A DNA stretch of 64,000 bases from Dysidea avara (GCF_963678975.1 NC_089281.1:29439616-29503615); one strand, 5' to 3'; shown: positions 39,101 to 51,300, counted from the first letter of the stretch. A program made the numbers and translations. The notes: generated by a model not told the origin, from the letters alone.

Positions 39101-40014
39101 TCCAACCCCAGGATTCGAACTGCAGGTCACCCAATGTCTAGTCGGGGCCACACTCAGTCTTCCTCCAGGAGGGATGGATTGATTAACATAGACCACTTAG
39201 AAAGTATTATGATTTAAACTACTGTGCATAAAACTATACTTGAAATTTCAGTCCTGTAACAAGTAAAATACCTATAGCTTCTGGGGAGCTGCCAGACCTC
39301 CTGCTTTATATAGCTATAACTTACTACACTGGTCATGGTACACCCCCACCCCTTGTTTAACCCTGGATCCAACCCTGTACACTACCTCTTCAATTAGCCT
39401 AATAGAACAGACATGTAATTATCTCCCCTGCCCACATTACTGTGACATCATGCAAGTTCACACTGTTATTCCATCATCACCGTACAGAAGTTGCTTACAC
39501 AGCTATAGACATAGAGGAAGGTCAGACGGTTCATTTCAATAGGGGAATATTCTAATAAAGTAATCAGCTAACTCTAATAAAACAGTCAGGTGTAACAAAC
39601 AATGGATGATGACCTGCCCGTTATCTGAAACCGGGACACACCTAAAGTACATTTTCTTGCACGTCACACTACACACACACACAACACACCGTCGTATGGT
39701 AGACTTCCACTGCGAACGCCATCAACAAAAGCATTCGCTAGGTTGGCCCAGGCCTTCAGTCCATCTGAGTTGTCATTCACTGCTACTATGACTACTCGGG
39801 CGGGTGGTAGTGGTTCGAATATGACTGAACCATTCTCAGCCAACGTGAAGTTGACTACCTCAGAAACTGATCTTGCTGCTTCCTCTTGTGCTGACAAACA
39901 CAGTTCTGGCACTGACACAAGACCGGCAAGTGAAATATCGCAACTACTACCACTATTTTGAGCTGATACTACAGCAAAACTACACAGCACGAGTGAATAC
40001 CATAACGCTCCCAT
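28579..40014 (-). CDS. PROM: prominin-like pentaspan membrane glycoprotein, gene B
   Basis: Exons, 5' to 3': 39690-40014, 37338-37456, 36777-36982, 36520-36640, 36409-36472, 35790-35879, 35495-35703, 33608-33676, 33474-33537, 33351-33427, 31000-31292 (fused, equal to exons 11 and 12 of A and C), 30788-30938, 30347-30441, 30199-30289, 29817-30056, 29301-29387, 29187-29240, 29043-29126, 28921-28989, 28784-28873 and 28579-28728. The joined frame encodes about 915 residues. It has a signal peptide (MGALWYSLVLCSFAVVSAQ), FGKWWAP at the start of TM1, GCCFCCCRLCGKCGG after TM1, and TM2 to TM5 placed as in the paralogs. Exon sizes match A and C except exon 7 (209 bp) and the fused exon. Where A and C need a 30-bp intron with TGA, B reads a sense codon and continues (PRLVRIMIKILIIND). 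Promoter motifs are shared with C. Role by family: lipid-binding protein of membrane protrusions or cilia; not tested here. Confidence 0.9.
31182..31206 (-). other. exonised remnant of the micro-intron in gene B
   Basis: The segment aligned with the A and C micro-introns begins GTTAGTCAG and is 6 bp shorter. It lacks the GAGAAG acceptor. TTA replaces the first-codon TGA and the frame stays open through TM3. Splicing at its only internal AG would shift the frame into a stop. The extra residues add basic and hydrophobic amino acids just before TM3. Confidence 0.65.
31314..31595. mobile_element. MITE, copy 2 of the 12469-12726 family
   Basis: Ends aggccatgtaaacattaatt and aagtttatctggcct mirror each other imperfectly and match copy 1 along most of the length (tagtttctcatcctc, agctagctaaaat, gatgagaaaaa). 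About 282 bp and more decayed than copy 1. Confidence 0.7.
33196..33312. mobile_element. half copy of the fold-back element at 44690-44945
   Basis: Reads aactagagtagggac, gtactgaaacaagctgga, gtagtatgtaat and aaaacaataagaagt, then atatccctactgtgct: one arm of the fold-back at 44690-44945. It lies in gene B intron 10, next to exon 10. Confidence 0.6.
34443..34830. repeat. 75-bp minisatellite, five copies
   Basis: The word aggtcat recurs at 34450, 34525, 34600, 34675 and 34750 (75-bp spacing), with units containing ttgggacctacttgacatgg and tataatgaggtggtcttatt. Copies differ by only a few bases. It is the same unit as at 20793-21000 in gene A, inverted. Confidence 0.9.
35319..35474. repeat. 78-bp tandem duplication
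   Basis: Two identical or near-identical 78-bp units, each with gaaaagtagaataccttggt, atcgatacatgcactgtttc and ctacacatgcggt. It ends about 20 bp from the gene B exon 7 donor. Confidence 0.9.
36098..36390. repeat. (CA)n microsatellite in gene B intron 5
   Basis: About 290 bp of CA dinucleotides with cta and tg interruptions. All long ORFs over this stretch (poly Thr-His or Cys-Val) are repeat artefacts. Confidence 0.95.
37040..37190. repeat. (GT)n-rich block in gene B intron 2
   Basis: GT runs separated by gaacacgtgtag and gatgtacatgtg words that themselves repeat. It follows exon 3 by about 60 bp. Confidence 0.85.
37524..38012. mobile_element. hAT-like MITE rich in GTAAT/ATTAC words
   Basis: Ends cagtgttgggagtaac and gtcccaacactg are inverted. 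Flanks ctagctgc and ctagctgt form a near-perfect 8-bp duplication. The interior is made of gtaacg, taatat and attac words, as in widespread MITEs of this type. A relative lies at 57728-58306. Confidence 0.75.
38930..39180 (-). mobile_element. tRNA-like SINE candidate
   Basis: On the minus strand a B-box-like gcagttcgaatcctgg is preceded by an A-box-like tggccccgact about 30 bp upstream. The 3' part (ctgtagaccttcagtgctgg, then ctgtaaag) resembles tails near 28530-28558 and 47316-47340. It ends in a taataata tail. No cloverleaf closes well, so it is not called as a tRNA gene. Confidence 0.45.
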
Positions 40015-40049
40015 AATTTAAAATAGATTGCGCAATTTCAATTAACGCG

Positions 40050-40121
40050 AAACCTTAGCAACTGTTTATGTCACGTGCTGCTGAATTTCAAGCATGTATA
40101 ATAACCGTTGCCCCTAGCAAC
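40050..40121 (-). promoter_or_regulatory. gene B upstream motifs: E-box and X-box-like site
   Basis: TGTCACGTGCT (CACGTG at 40072-40077) lies about 60 bp upstream of the start codon, next to an AGCAAC word. Further up, GTTGCC-CCT-AGCAAC (40107-40121) fits the RFX X-box pattern of two half-sites separated by three bases. Gene C has the same E-box 11-mer and a nearby AGCAAC. Function is inferred. Confidence 0.45.
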
Positions 40122-41944
40122 CTGCAGGCCTCTTGCGGTTTCCAAAAACAAGATCGACATACTCAAAAGCAGTCACCCTAATAGAGCAGTCATATCATTT
40201 AAGTTTTAAATATAACAGAAAACTAAATCGCTGTTGTTATGTATGCCATGTAATTTATAATGATGTAAACAACGTGCAGGTGACTCTCTTGATTAGGCCT
40301 GTATGAGTTGTAGCTACTTGTTTTGAGTGAGATTGTAACAATTGATTCTATGTAATGAAACAATAAAGCTATAGTTCATTCTCAAGTTTATCATTACTGG
40401 ACCCTCAGTCCTGTATGCCCAGCTTGAGGTTGGTTGCTTAGGGCACTTTACATCTGTGACGCTGACCAATGTATCTCAAGTTACCATCCAGAGCTATTAT
40501 GCCATTATTTGATCAAGCTGCCAGAATTGCAACATCCTGCTCATACAGAATTTTCAATGCTTGCTCCTTGGAACTGTGCCGTGTACATGTGGGATCTGTT
40601 AAACTATATTAATTTAACTAATAATTGATGTATGTGTGTTTTTTTGCTTTGCCAGGGATCCAGCTGCTTTTAAAGCATCTTCCTGTACACTTGTCTTAAA
40701 ACCATAAGATGTATTAATTAAATCAAAAAAATTGATAAACTGCTTGGATTGCTCAACTTTAGGGGATCATAGCTATAGCTAACTTTCAATCATAGGTAGC
40801 TAGGTAGCTAACTACATCGATCTCCCTTCAATGAATATGTGCATGGACACTTTTAAACATGCAGTATTGTGACTCATTTTATTAATGTTGCTGTCTTTTT
40901 GTTTTGTTTTGTAATTGTACAAGCGTTGTAGCTAGCTATAATTTTTCTAACGTATTGTTTCCTTATGTGTACATGATGTGTTTCTCTGGGAACTTGAAGG
41001 AAGAACGGCTGTAGTTGATTGCCTGGAGGTTAAATACAAATCAATCAAATTTCATATGGGAGCATACCACAGATATCGATCTTTCTAGACTATAGCATGC
41101 CTTGCATGCTAGCTTCTCACTGCGCTAATTAAGGAACAGGGCAGGGTAGCCATGCCTTCCTTTCAGTTTGGTTTGCTCAGCCATATATTCATCACCATGC
41201 ATAGACCCCATGTATATATGTGAGTAACACATGTCTAAAACTCCACCACATACAGTGATAGCAGTCAACCATGTATGTATCTTCAGACCAGAATCTATAG
41301 CTATAATGTTATTAAAGTGCTGCATGAACTGTCTGTCTATGAGGTCATGAAGTACACACCTTATAATAGTGACACACTCACTATAAAGCAGTTTTAAGTA
41401 TACACCTCAGAACCTAGCACATACTATATAAAGGAGCTGCTAGGTGCATGGTCTCAATAATAAACGAGACAACTACCAAGTGATGTACTCTGTAAGTGTT
41501 GTAGATGATGCAAGATACATAATATAATTACATGTATCATAATTTTAATGAAATAACTGACCTGAACTCTATCAATCATGATAGTAACAATCACCTCTCA
41601 TTAACCACACAGTCACTCATCTTTATTGCCTTACATAATAAGGTTAAATATTTTGCATGACATGATTCAACATTTATCAAATGCATCAACAAAATTAATG
41701 TATAACAAGATAGCTATTGGTATAACAAAAATAAGAACATTATAAAAAGTCACAAATCATCTTCCATGATACTTAAAAATAAAATTTATATTACAATACT
41801 TAAAATAATATTTATATTCCACAAGATCATTATTTCATATTTCCCATTCTGGAAGAAAAGAATACACAAATGATAAGAGGCACGTACATTAATATAGCTA
41901 GATGAAGGTACAGTCTATACAAAATTGAAAAGCCGTCTGTCTGT

Positions 41945-42187
41945 ATATGTGACCGGATTTGCGATAAGGGGTTTTCCACACACATCCAATTCTATGAACT
42001 TGGAAGACCATAACTTAGTGCTCAAGAAACATGCAGCAAACCTGCAAATTTTACCAACCATTCAGCTATGTTGGCACTCACTACTGAGCGAATTTCAAGT
42101 CAATAGCTTTTTCTTATGAATTGTCAAACTTAAGAAATAAATTAGATGTGTGTGGAAGACCCCTTTTTTGCAAATCTGGTCACATAT
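41945..42187. mobile_element. MITE with about 40-bp inverted ends
   Basis: atatgtgaccggatttgcg, then aaggggttttccacacacat, is mirrored by atgtgtgtggaagacccctt and gcaaatctggtcacatat. A diverged half copy lies near 32935-32990. Confidence 0.7.
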
Positions 42188-42263
42188 GTGAACTGGAATT
42201 TTAATGGACAGTCGTATTACTAATCATGGATTCCAATCAACTAGTTTTTGTAGCTTTATAGGT

Positions 42264-42269
42264 TTTATT
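42264..42269 (-). terminator. candidate poly(A) signal of gene C
   Basis: AATAAA on the minus strand about 40 bp past the stop codon. Confidence 0.5.
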
Positions 42270-42309
42270 TTTCTAATAGTATCAAGATAGTAAAATGGTA
42301 AGAGCCTCC

Positions 42310-45300
42310 TTACTGGTAAGTATCCCCACGATCATCTGGGTCATATGGAACGACATTACTAGATAAATCTGATTCATACAATCGTCTCAAGTAGTGTGAC
42401 AACCAAACTGCAAACACCAGTGTTGGAATGAAGAACAGGACACACCATCCAATAGCTAGCCAGAACCCATTCTAAGTGACACAATTATACAGTAATGTAG
42501 CTACTGGGATGAGTAGTGCACATACTATTCCATCCACTGCATCTTCACAAGCTTCATAATAAAGATTACTATATGTGGCATAGAGTGGTTGACATCTTCC
42601 AATCTCATTCTCCAACTAGTAGCAGTACAATAACTACACACTACTATATAAGGGCAGGTATACACTCACATTATTCACAGCCCAGTTAGCAAAATCAGTT
42701 GCAAATGCTACAACGTTGTTAAACACTTCTAAGGATCGCTGTCAAATAGACATTTGACATATGACAAAAATCACACAAAAACTCACATTAACCAAAAGTC
42801 GACCAGTACCATCTGTATTGAGTTGAGCTAAGACTACATCAGCATTATCAAGCACCTCAAATACTCTATCCTGGTGATGTAGCAAATAAAGCACACAGAG
42901 TAAATTCAAATGCATCAATTTCACCTTCATGGGTAAATTTAAAACTACAGAAATTTTGGTTTAAATTACTAACTAAAGGTGGTTGTAACCGGGGTGAGCA
43001 TTTAAAACTAAATCAGTCAAAATAACTAAGGAAGGTCAATGTAACTGTTCACTTAGGATGTCGAATTAACGTTTTCGGTAATTTCAGTGTGTATAGTCAA
43101 GTCTACTATGGTAAAGATTAGATGACCAGCTACATGGTTAAATTTAAATTGGTACACTGGTCGTTATAACATTTGTGGTTAATAATACTGTCACAATCAA
43201 AAGTGAGCATGGAGAACATAGGTTTTATATCCAATTTGAAAACTCTATAAGATCACGTATGTTCAAAGTATTAAGATGCAGTATGTATATCACACAGTAG
43301 GGATATTATACTTCTTATTGTTTTACTGTGATTATTGTCTGAAAAGTGAAGTATCCATTATGCTTCGTTGTCAGCTATGTTCAACCCTTTACACAGCAGT
43401 ATGAATCAGGAACTGTTTGAAAACACCTCTGCAATCAAAATAGCCACTATGAAAAATACGGACTATTTCCATTACGAAGGCAAGCCATCATGCATGTGCT
43501 ATCGCCAAATTGACACTTTTTGCTGTCAGCAAAGATGAATGGGACACAAAGGAGGACACTGGTAAGTCCATGAAGAATGCATTGTATGTACTGTTGTATG
43601 CCAAAAGGCACCTCTCGGGCTGAAGCAACGTTGAACAGTGAAAAAATCAAGCCCGTAGCCTTAGCCGTTATCGAATTACGCTTGTCTGAAGGCATCAGTC
43701 AGTCACTCAGCCATTAGAAAATTGTTAAATAAATTTATCCGTAGCTACTTGTTGGAAACATTTCGGGTCAACCTGAAGGCTTGTTTGGGATTAGTTTTAC
43801 CTACCAATACTGCCTCATCATCGCCTGAGACTGGTGTTTGGGTGATGTTTTTCATGGGCCAAGCCCACACCTTTGTGGTCCTACTACACAGTAGTGACAG
43901 TACTATCGTACTATATGATTATTGTGAATGTGTGTCATAGATTAATGTATGTTATTACTAGTGATGCCTGACTTGATAATTAATGTAAACAAATTAACAA
44001 ATATTTTGTGACAAGAGTTAAATTTACAATGGATGGTTAAAATGACCATGACGGCAAGGTTATTTCAAACTATTTCAAATACTTAGCTAGAGGTTGAAGA
44101 GACCATGGGACATCTGGGTAACATGTTGCTAACACATTTACCAATTACTCGCTTATCTGAACCTCAGTTATCTGAACACTTTGATTACTGAAATGCCAAA
44201 TGTGACAGTTCTATTAGAGTATTTTGTCATCAGCGTGCATTCTATTAGAGTATATGACTGTTCTATTAGAGTAGTTGAACGAAACTCTGCATACATAAAT
44301 CAATGGGCTTCAGTTATCCAAACACTTTCACTTATCTGAACACTTTTAGCTAACTATAAGAACAAAGCTGTTCGGATAACTGAGGATCCACTGTACATGT
44401 ATAATTGCCCAGTTAGTTACACATGGACTAGGGCTTAAAAAACAGCTAAGCAACATGAAAAATGACAAAGGTGGTGGCCACTGCAGTGATGTCTACCACT
44501 CAAGAATCCACATTGCTTCAACACTGCTTTAATATCTTTGTAGGTTATTTATGGCTACTGGTCTCAGTAATTCATTAATAGTGGCAGAAGTTGATGTTGT
44601 CCTACTTCTTAAAATCAAGCCACCAGCCTGTGATGAATTTGTTTACTAATGTGAATTTTTATATGTAACAAGTACACACAAAAAATTTAGAACTATCAAC
44701 TAGAGTAGGGACCATAGCACATCGATAAAAAATACTGAAACAAGCTGGAGTAGTACATGATATTAAATCACAGTAAAACAATAAGAAGTGTTATATCCCT
44801 ACTGTGCGTTTCCAGAATCTTGAGCACAGTAGGGATATAACACTTCTTATTGTATTACTGTGATTTAATATCATGTACTACTCCAGCTTGTTTCAGTACT
44901 TTTTATCGATGTGCTATAGTCCATACTCTAGTTGAGAATTCCAAATTATTTAGTGTACTTGTTTGCTAACTGACTGGTGAACCCACGCATTCCGCATCTG
45001 GCACTGCACGCCCCAGCTATATCAATCATCATCTGTTACATAACATTTCGAACCAAGAGCTGTTCGAAAAGCACCACTGCAATCCACGCATACCGAAAGA
45101 AATGGTGCCACGCACCCCAGCTATCTGAAAAGTGAAGTATCCATTACACTTCGTTGTTGACTATGTTTGACCCATTACACAGCATTACGAATCAAGCACT
45201 GTTTGAAAAGCACCTCTGCAATCAAAATAACCACTATGAAAAATACGGACAATTTCCGTTACGAAGGGAAGCCAGCACGTGCTACAGCCAAAATTGACAC

Positions 45301-48300
45301 TTTTGGCTGTCAGTAAAGATGAGTGGGACACAAAGGAGGACACTGGTAAGTCCATGAAGAATGCATTGTACATACTACGGTATGCCAAAAGGCACCTCTC
45401 GGGCCAAAGCAACGCCGAACAGTGAAATAATCAAGACTGTAGCCTTAACCGTTATCAAGTTACGCTTGTCTGAAGGCATCAGTCAGTTACTCAGTCAGTA
45501 GAAAATTTCGTTAAATAATTATATTTTAAATTCTGTAGCAACTTGTTGAAAGCATTTCGGGTCGACCTGAAAACTTGTTTGGGCTTAGTTTTACCTAACC
45601 AATTCTGCCTCATCGTTGTCTGAGAAAATTGAGGCAAATTTTTGAGTGATGTTATTTCGTGGGCCACGCCTACTCCTTTGTGGTCCCTACTATACAGTAC
45701 TATCAAGAGTTAATAATAGTAGGGAGGGAGAGTGTCTAACGCTCAATAGGCCTGTATAAAATGAGCGCGTAAGACAATCTGGCTTCTTAGCCAGACGTGT
45801 TGATTGCATGAAGGGAGATGTGAAATGAGGCAAGCCGCAGAAGGACATTATCGATACTACTAGCTGTTCACGAATCAGTCTCATGAGCAACGTGCGAGGC
45901 AGCGTGTGCAATCAAACATGTCGATTTACGATGAACAGCCCTCGGTACTGGCCAAAATTGAAGCAGAAACAGTTCAGCATAGCAAGAAGAAGCGTCAGAG
46001 AAGATCAATGAGGAAAGCTGAGATGAAGCACACTCGGAAGCACAGGTAGAATTGCATCACGAATCTACCGTTCAGCCACGTCCCGAGGTAAGGCCCAAGA
46101 AGAAGCGTCGGTCGAGGAGTGATGAGCTGGAAGTAACCAAGAAGAAGTGTCAGACGAAAGCAATGGCAAGGAAAAGAAGCGGCGCCGATGAAACACAGCC
46201 TGAAGAATCCCAACCTAAGAAAAAGCGCCAGATGAAAGTTATGAACGATTTCTCTCTGGTTCTTCCATCACTCACTGGAGTAGCCATCTTCGCATCACTG
46301 CTTTCTCACCAACTATCGATTTTGCAAGGCCATACAAAATGTGACATAACGTGTTTATTGCGGTCATCAACACTATAGGAAATTACAAAGATATACGATA
46401 ATAAGCGGGGTGCTCTACGCGCTCATTTTATACAGGCCTATTGAGCGTTAGACACTCTCCCTCCCTACTATTATTAACTCTTGGTACTATCATACTGTAT
46501 GATACTATCGTACTGTACGATAATCTTCGAGGATCAAGTTTATTTTTCTGGTATGAAGGAATGTGCAATTTTGAATTATAAGGGAAACACTAGTCTTTAT
46601 TAATGCTTGACACGAAATTTATACACTACAATAATATTTAAACAGCTTTGTTCTAGAAGAAAAAAAAGAGTACAAGTGATCATTTTCACCAAACTTCCCC
46701 TACATTTTTAATGTATTTTGTAGTCATGTGATCTTTTGTATACCAATTGAATCACCATCACATGTTGAGTCTAATGGCATTTAGTTTACTGTTGTGTGGT
46801 GTAGGCCTAGTGTGGTGAAGCATGATATGGAGACATGGTCAACAGTGGATGGTTATGGAAGAGCTACTCTCTTTGGACAGTCTGGTAGCAGAGGTATTCT
46901 TCAAACGAAGCAATTATTGGTATCTAACATGGTATCAGGAAATTTATGGTGCGCGACGTGGTATTAGCAAAATTCTTCCCACATTTTAATTCCTTATTGA
47001 GAGTTTATATGTTTGTGTCCTGAATGTTGGTTAACCATTACTTGTGGCTACACTTCAATACAGAGTGTTCTCAAATGGGACATGCCCGTCATTTAAATCC
47101 AAATTATTATTGTTTCTGGTAGCTTATGAGGCCAATAACAACACCTCTACAGCACATAAGAAAGCTCATTCAAGGACTGATCCCCTTTAAGTTTATAACC
47201 TTCATGTGTGTTTAATACAGTTCTAAATACTATTCATTCATACTGTACATTCTCCACCTTTTCAAACACATTTTCTGTAACAACTTTAAACAGGCTGTAG
47301 GACCAGGTGTCCTACAGACCTTCAGCACTTGTGCTGTAAAGCCTTAATAAATAAACATTAGGGATCATGGAGGTTTGGGCTTTTCTGGCCCAAAAAAATC
47401 ACCCAAAAACCAGCTTCACAATACTTTCTGGTGCCTCGGCATTATTGGATAAGTATAACTCCAAGCCCAAAAGTACCTTCAGTACAATCTTAAATGCTTC
47501 CAACAGCTAAGGCTACAGGCTTGATTTTTTCGACATTGCTTCGGTCCAACAGATGCCTTTTGGTACACCACAGTATGTGCAATGTACACATCATGGACTT
47601 ATCTTTGTTCTCCGTCCCATTATTATTGCTGACAACCCAAGATGTCGATTCGTGGTAGCGTTATGGCTTCCCTACAGTACATTTGTAAACATGAATCGTT
47701 TATATTTTCCGTGGTGACTAGATTGATTGCAGAGGCGCTTCTCCCACTGTCAATTCATTTGTAATGCTGTGTAACAGGCTGAACATAGCTGACAGCAAAA
47801 CATAATGGCCACTTCACTTTTTTGAGTCAGTAACTGATAGTTGGGGCACATTAATCGTCTGCATTTGTCTGGATTGATTGTAGAGGTGCTTCTTCTACTC
47901 ACTTGTAGCTCTGTGTAACTGGCTGAACATAGCTGAAAGCGAGGTGCAATGGCCACTTCACTTACAAGTCAGTTCAGATGAAAACATTACCTCTGGTGCC
48001 ATTCTTTCTTTTGATGCAGTATGCATGGGCTCACCAGTTATAATAATGTTGCAAAAAAGTAAACAAGTATAAGGTAAAATTAGGAATTATAAATGTCAAT
48101 TGTAGTAGACCTTTACAAAGGACATGGTCTGTGCTTGTACCACAGGCAACCTGGCTCTCTGAAATTAGTTTTGAGAATTGTGTCTGTCCATACTAAGTTG
48201 CAAACTAAAAGAAAGCTTTATTTAAGGAAAAATTAAGAATTTTAAATTTGATTAGGGATCAAAGTGAAGAAAAAAGTAGGGAAACAAGGAAGGTTGCCCA

Positions 48301-51300
48301 CAACTGCAGATATACTAGTGGACATTTAATTCAGTCTACCCTGAATTACGGATTAAATGTCTACTAGTATATCTGCAGGTGTAGGCTACTTTTTTCTTTT
48401 CTTTGATCCCTAATCAAATTTATATAATACTCACATTTAACTCCACTGCAGTTTCACTTAACATCATTATCTGTTGTTCAAGAAGTTGCTAAAATACACA
48501 CCAGTTATGGTTACTAGTATACAAGATCAAAGTCATGTAGTAACTCACAGTACAGTTCCTGATCTCAGTAATTGTAGTCTGATTGATTCTGATAATTTCA
48601 TCAATGATATCCTGAGTGTCATCAGCTAAGGCGGTCTACATTGGGTATAAGTGTTAGTCTGTTACTGTACAAGGAACACATGCACTTGGTTAAACGCTGT
48701 GGTATTTATTGTCTTAGCTTTAAATGTTGATGTGGCGACTATTTGGATTTGACCATAACTTGATGCTCGAAAAAAATGATGAAGTCCTTATTTTCAAAAT
48801 TGATCACCGCACCACTTGAGGGTGGAAGGTGTGAAGTGACGTTTAACCAAGTAAATACAGTATGACAAAATCTAGGAACTCTCAGTCAAAAGTTCCCCTC
48901 TAATACTCACCTGACCTCCTATTACTAATCCATCACGTACTGTTACCAGTGTACTAATAGTACTATCAACAGCTAGTGTACTTATTTGAGATGTGATCTG
49001 AGTGATGTATGTGGTATAGTTAATGGTTTGTAGTCCTGCATTAGCAAATTCTGCGAGGCTATCCCGTGTCTCCTGAGTTAGAACTTGATTTAGCACAAAG
49101 CTAATATCAGTGTCTACTTCACGAAATAGATCATCTAAGTCAGGAAGTTGCTATGACAACAAAAATGAGATACTTAATTGTCAAATCAAACAAGCACACA
49201 ATATAACAAGTTATAATACAAATCTGTGAGAGAATAAAGATAATGTATTACTGGCTTTGGAAAATTGTTTTAAAATGATACCTCACGTTCCAGAGGCAAA
49301 ACAGTTTCGAATCTACCTTACTGTGAATCAGAAAAAAAAAATTGTCATAATAAAAATAGCTATGTCGACAAAAATGTAACAGCAAAAATGATAATTAACT
49401 GCTAACAACAGTAGTCAACTTGACTCGCAAGGAAATTTGGTCAAGACATGACACTAATGATTTCCACTACTCTTCAGTACCATGAGTACCTGGGGAACAA
49501 CACTCAGATCCAGATGTAATACTGAGCTAGAAGATGGTAGTTCTCTACTTTTCATTCAGTTATCAAGAGCACACTTTGAGGTGTTAACAATCATTTTAAT
49601 TATCAATCACAACTTTCTTTTGTAAATAAAATTCAGTGTAACAAAATTGCTTTAAAAAGTAAACAACGCGACATCCCTTGTAGAATAATGCGTTAGGAGG
49701 GCAGAGGTATATTGGCACAGTTGTGCTACAGAAAGAGATATTTGCTTAAGCTATCCCTTAGTGTCTGCACTGAGATATAGAAATGTCCTATCTGTTTCTC
49801 ATATTGCCAGAAAATATCTAACAGGATTTTCAGTATACCCATGGGATAAAAAGGGATTACATGTGCCAGATTCCTAGCCTCATGGCTGACAGTGAGGCAC
49901 ACACCAATAGGGTGAGAAATACTTACTCATCTAGACATGGAATGCACAATACACACTGCCTCCACTTACATGAGTAATATTGGTTAGTTCTTCTAGATTA
50001 AAACTTGGTCTCATACTGAGTCGGGCCACGTCATAGACTGCTCGATTAGCTTTACACCCACTACAAGAAAAACAGACAGCTTCTAGAAGACTGAATTATT
50101 TTTATCTAACTCACTTCAACATATCAGCCACAGTAAGTCGTATACTGGCATCATCCAATATAAAACAGCCCAGTAACGATCCACCCCATAGTTCATTGTT
50201 GTCAACGAGCTACAAGTGAGAGAAGAAAATTAACACACTTGATATGGTTAATGTCTAAATTAGACTGATCATTAGAGCTACAATGCTGCTTGTATAATGT
50301 AACGGACAAAAGCCAGAGGTAGGCAATGTCTGCTCTATTAGAGTATCTTGATCCCATCTGTAACTACTTGCACATAGTCCAAGTCTCATGAACAGCACCT
50401 AGACAGCTGAGACAATTAGTATATCAAATAATGTGGTAGATTACATGTAGACAACATCAGTGACAGCTAATTGGCAAAATAAACTTAAAATTTTTACTGA
50501 GGTTGGAAAGTTTGATCTCCTATATTAACAGAACTCACAGGAACAGTCTTTAGTAGTACACTTGTCAAGGCAGTATGTCATTGGGACCCATTCATAGGCA
50601 ACCCTTCCTGACTTGATCAAATCAGAACTGTCGTTGTTAATAACTTTCTTACCATTTCGAAAAGCTCATAACTGGGGATGTCATCATTTGGAGGATCATC
50701 TGAAATAGAGTAACAAACTTTGATCATGTTGGCTCCCAAGAAGAATGTGATTGATGCCAAAAATAATAAGACGAAGGCAAAAATAAACATGAGAGTAACT
50801 CCACTGTAAAGTTAATGATACAACATGTAGTCAGCTTAACATGTCTCTTACAAATACAAAATAGTTATTCCACCGTAGTGTGATAACTGTGTTCTATCGG
50901 GTGGCTCAGTATGCCTTCTGAATCCAATAGCTCCCAATACTAGTCCAACAATTAATATTAATATCACAATTAATGTTAGTGAGCATATCAAAATACTGAT
51001 GACATATCTGTTGATTTGATCATTGATTATCAACCTTCTCATTTTGATCTTGATTCTGACTCACCGTGGGGTATCGTACTCATCAAGTTCATCTTGAATA
51101 TCACTCGATTGCGATCGAATGTCACCGATAAATCCTTGTTCATTGATAATCTAGTCAGGGAACACAATCAAGCATTTTTCAAATTCCTATTTATTAAATA
51201 TTTATAATCTACTTAGCCAAGTGTACCCTCTGGCAAAGTTTCAGCCTCATATGCCAATAACTTTAGAAGTTGCAGCCCTACAAAGTAGCAACAACAGAAA

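Larger units (their letters stand above)
37457..39689 (-). other. gene B intron 1
   Basis: Holds the MITE at 37524-38012, a tRNA-like SINE candidate at 38930-39180 and palindromic-motif copies at 38706 and 39548. The rest is unassigned. Confidence 0.55.
40122..42309. other. intergenic region between genes B and C
   Basis: 2.2 kb, no gene supported. Contains a palindromic-motif copy (40151-40192), a fragment of the 75-bp minisatellite unit (about 41337-41370) and a MITE (41945-42187). A TTTATT (AATAAA on the minus strand) at 42264-42269 is a plausible gene C poly(A) signal. Confidence 0.5.
42871..48434 (-). other. gene C intron 18, mobile-element cluster
   Basis: 5.6 kb with no host gene. 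Holds copies of repeat R (43340-43935, 45120-45696, 47370-47760 inverted), a fold-back (44690-44945), the 780-bp TIR element (45704-46483), a palindromic-motif cluster (44209-44279), and a MITE (48244-48422) ending about 12 bp from the exon 18 donor. Confidence 0.65.

Noticed and set aside
39070-39180. Possible tRNA gene (A and B box words)
   Set aside because: No complete cloverleaf could be drawn; a tRNA-derived SINE is more likely.
43447-43695. Minus-strand ORF with a serine- and cysteine-rich product
   Set aside because: Part of repeat R; other copies of the repeat do not preserve the reading frame.
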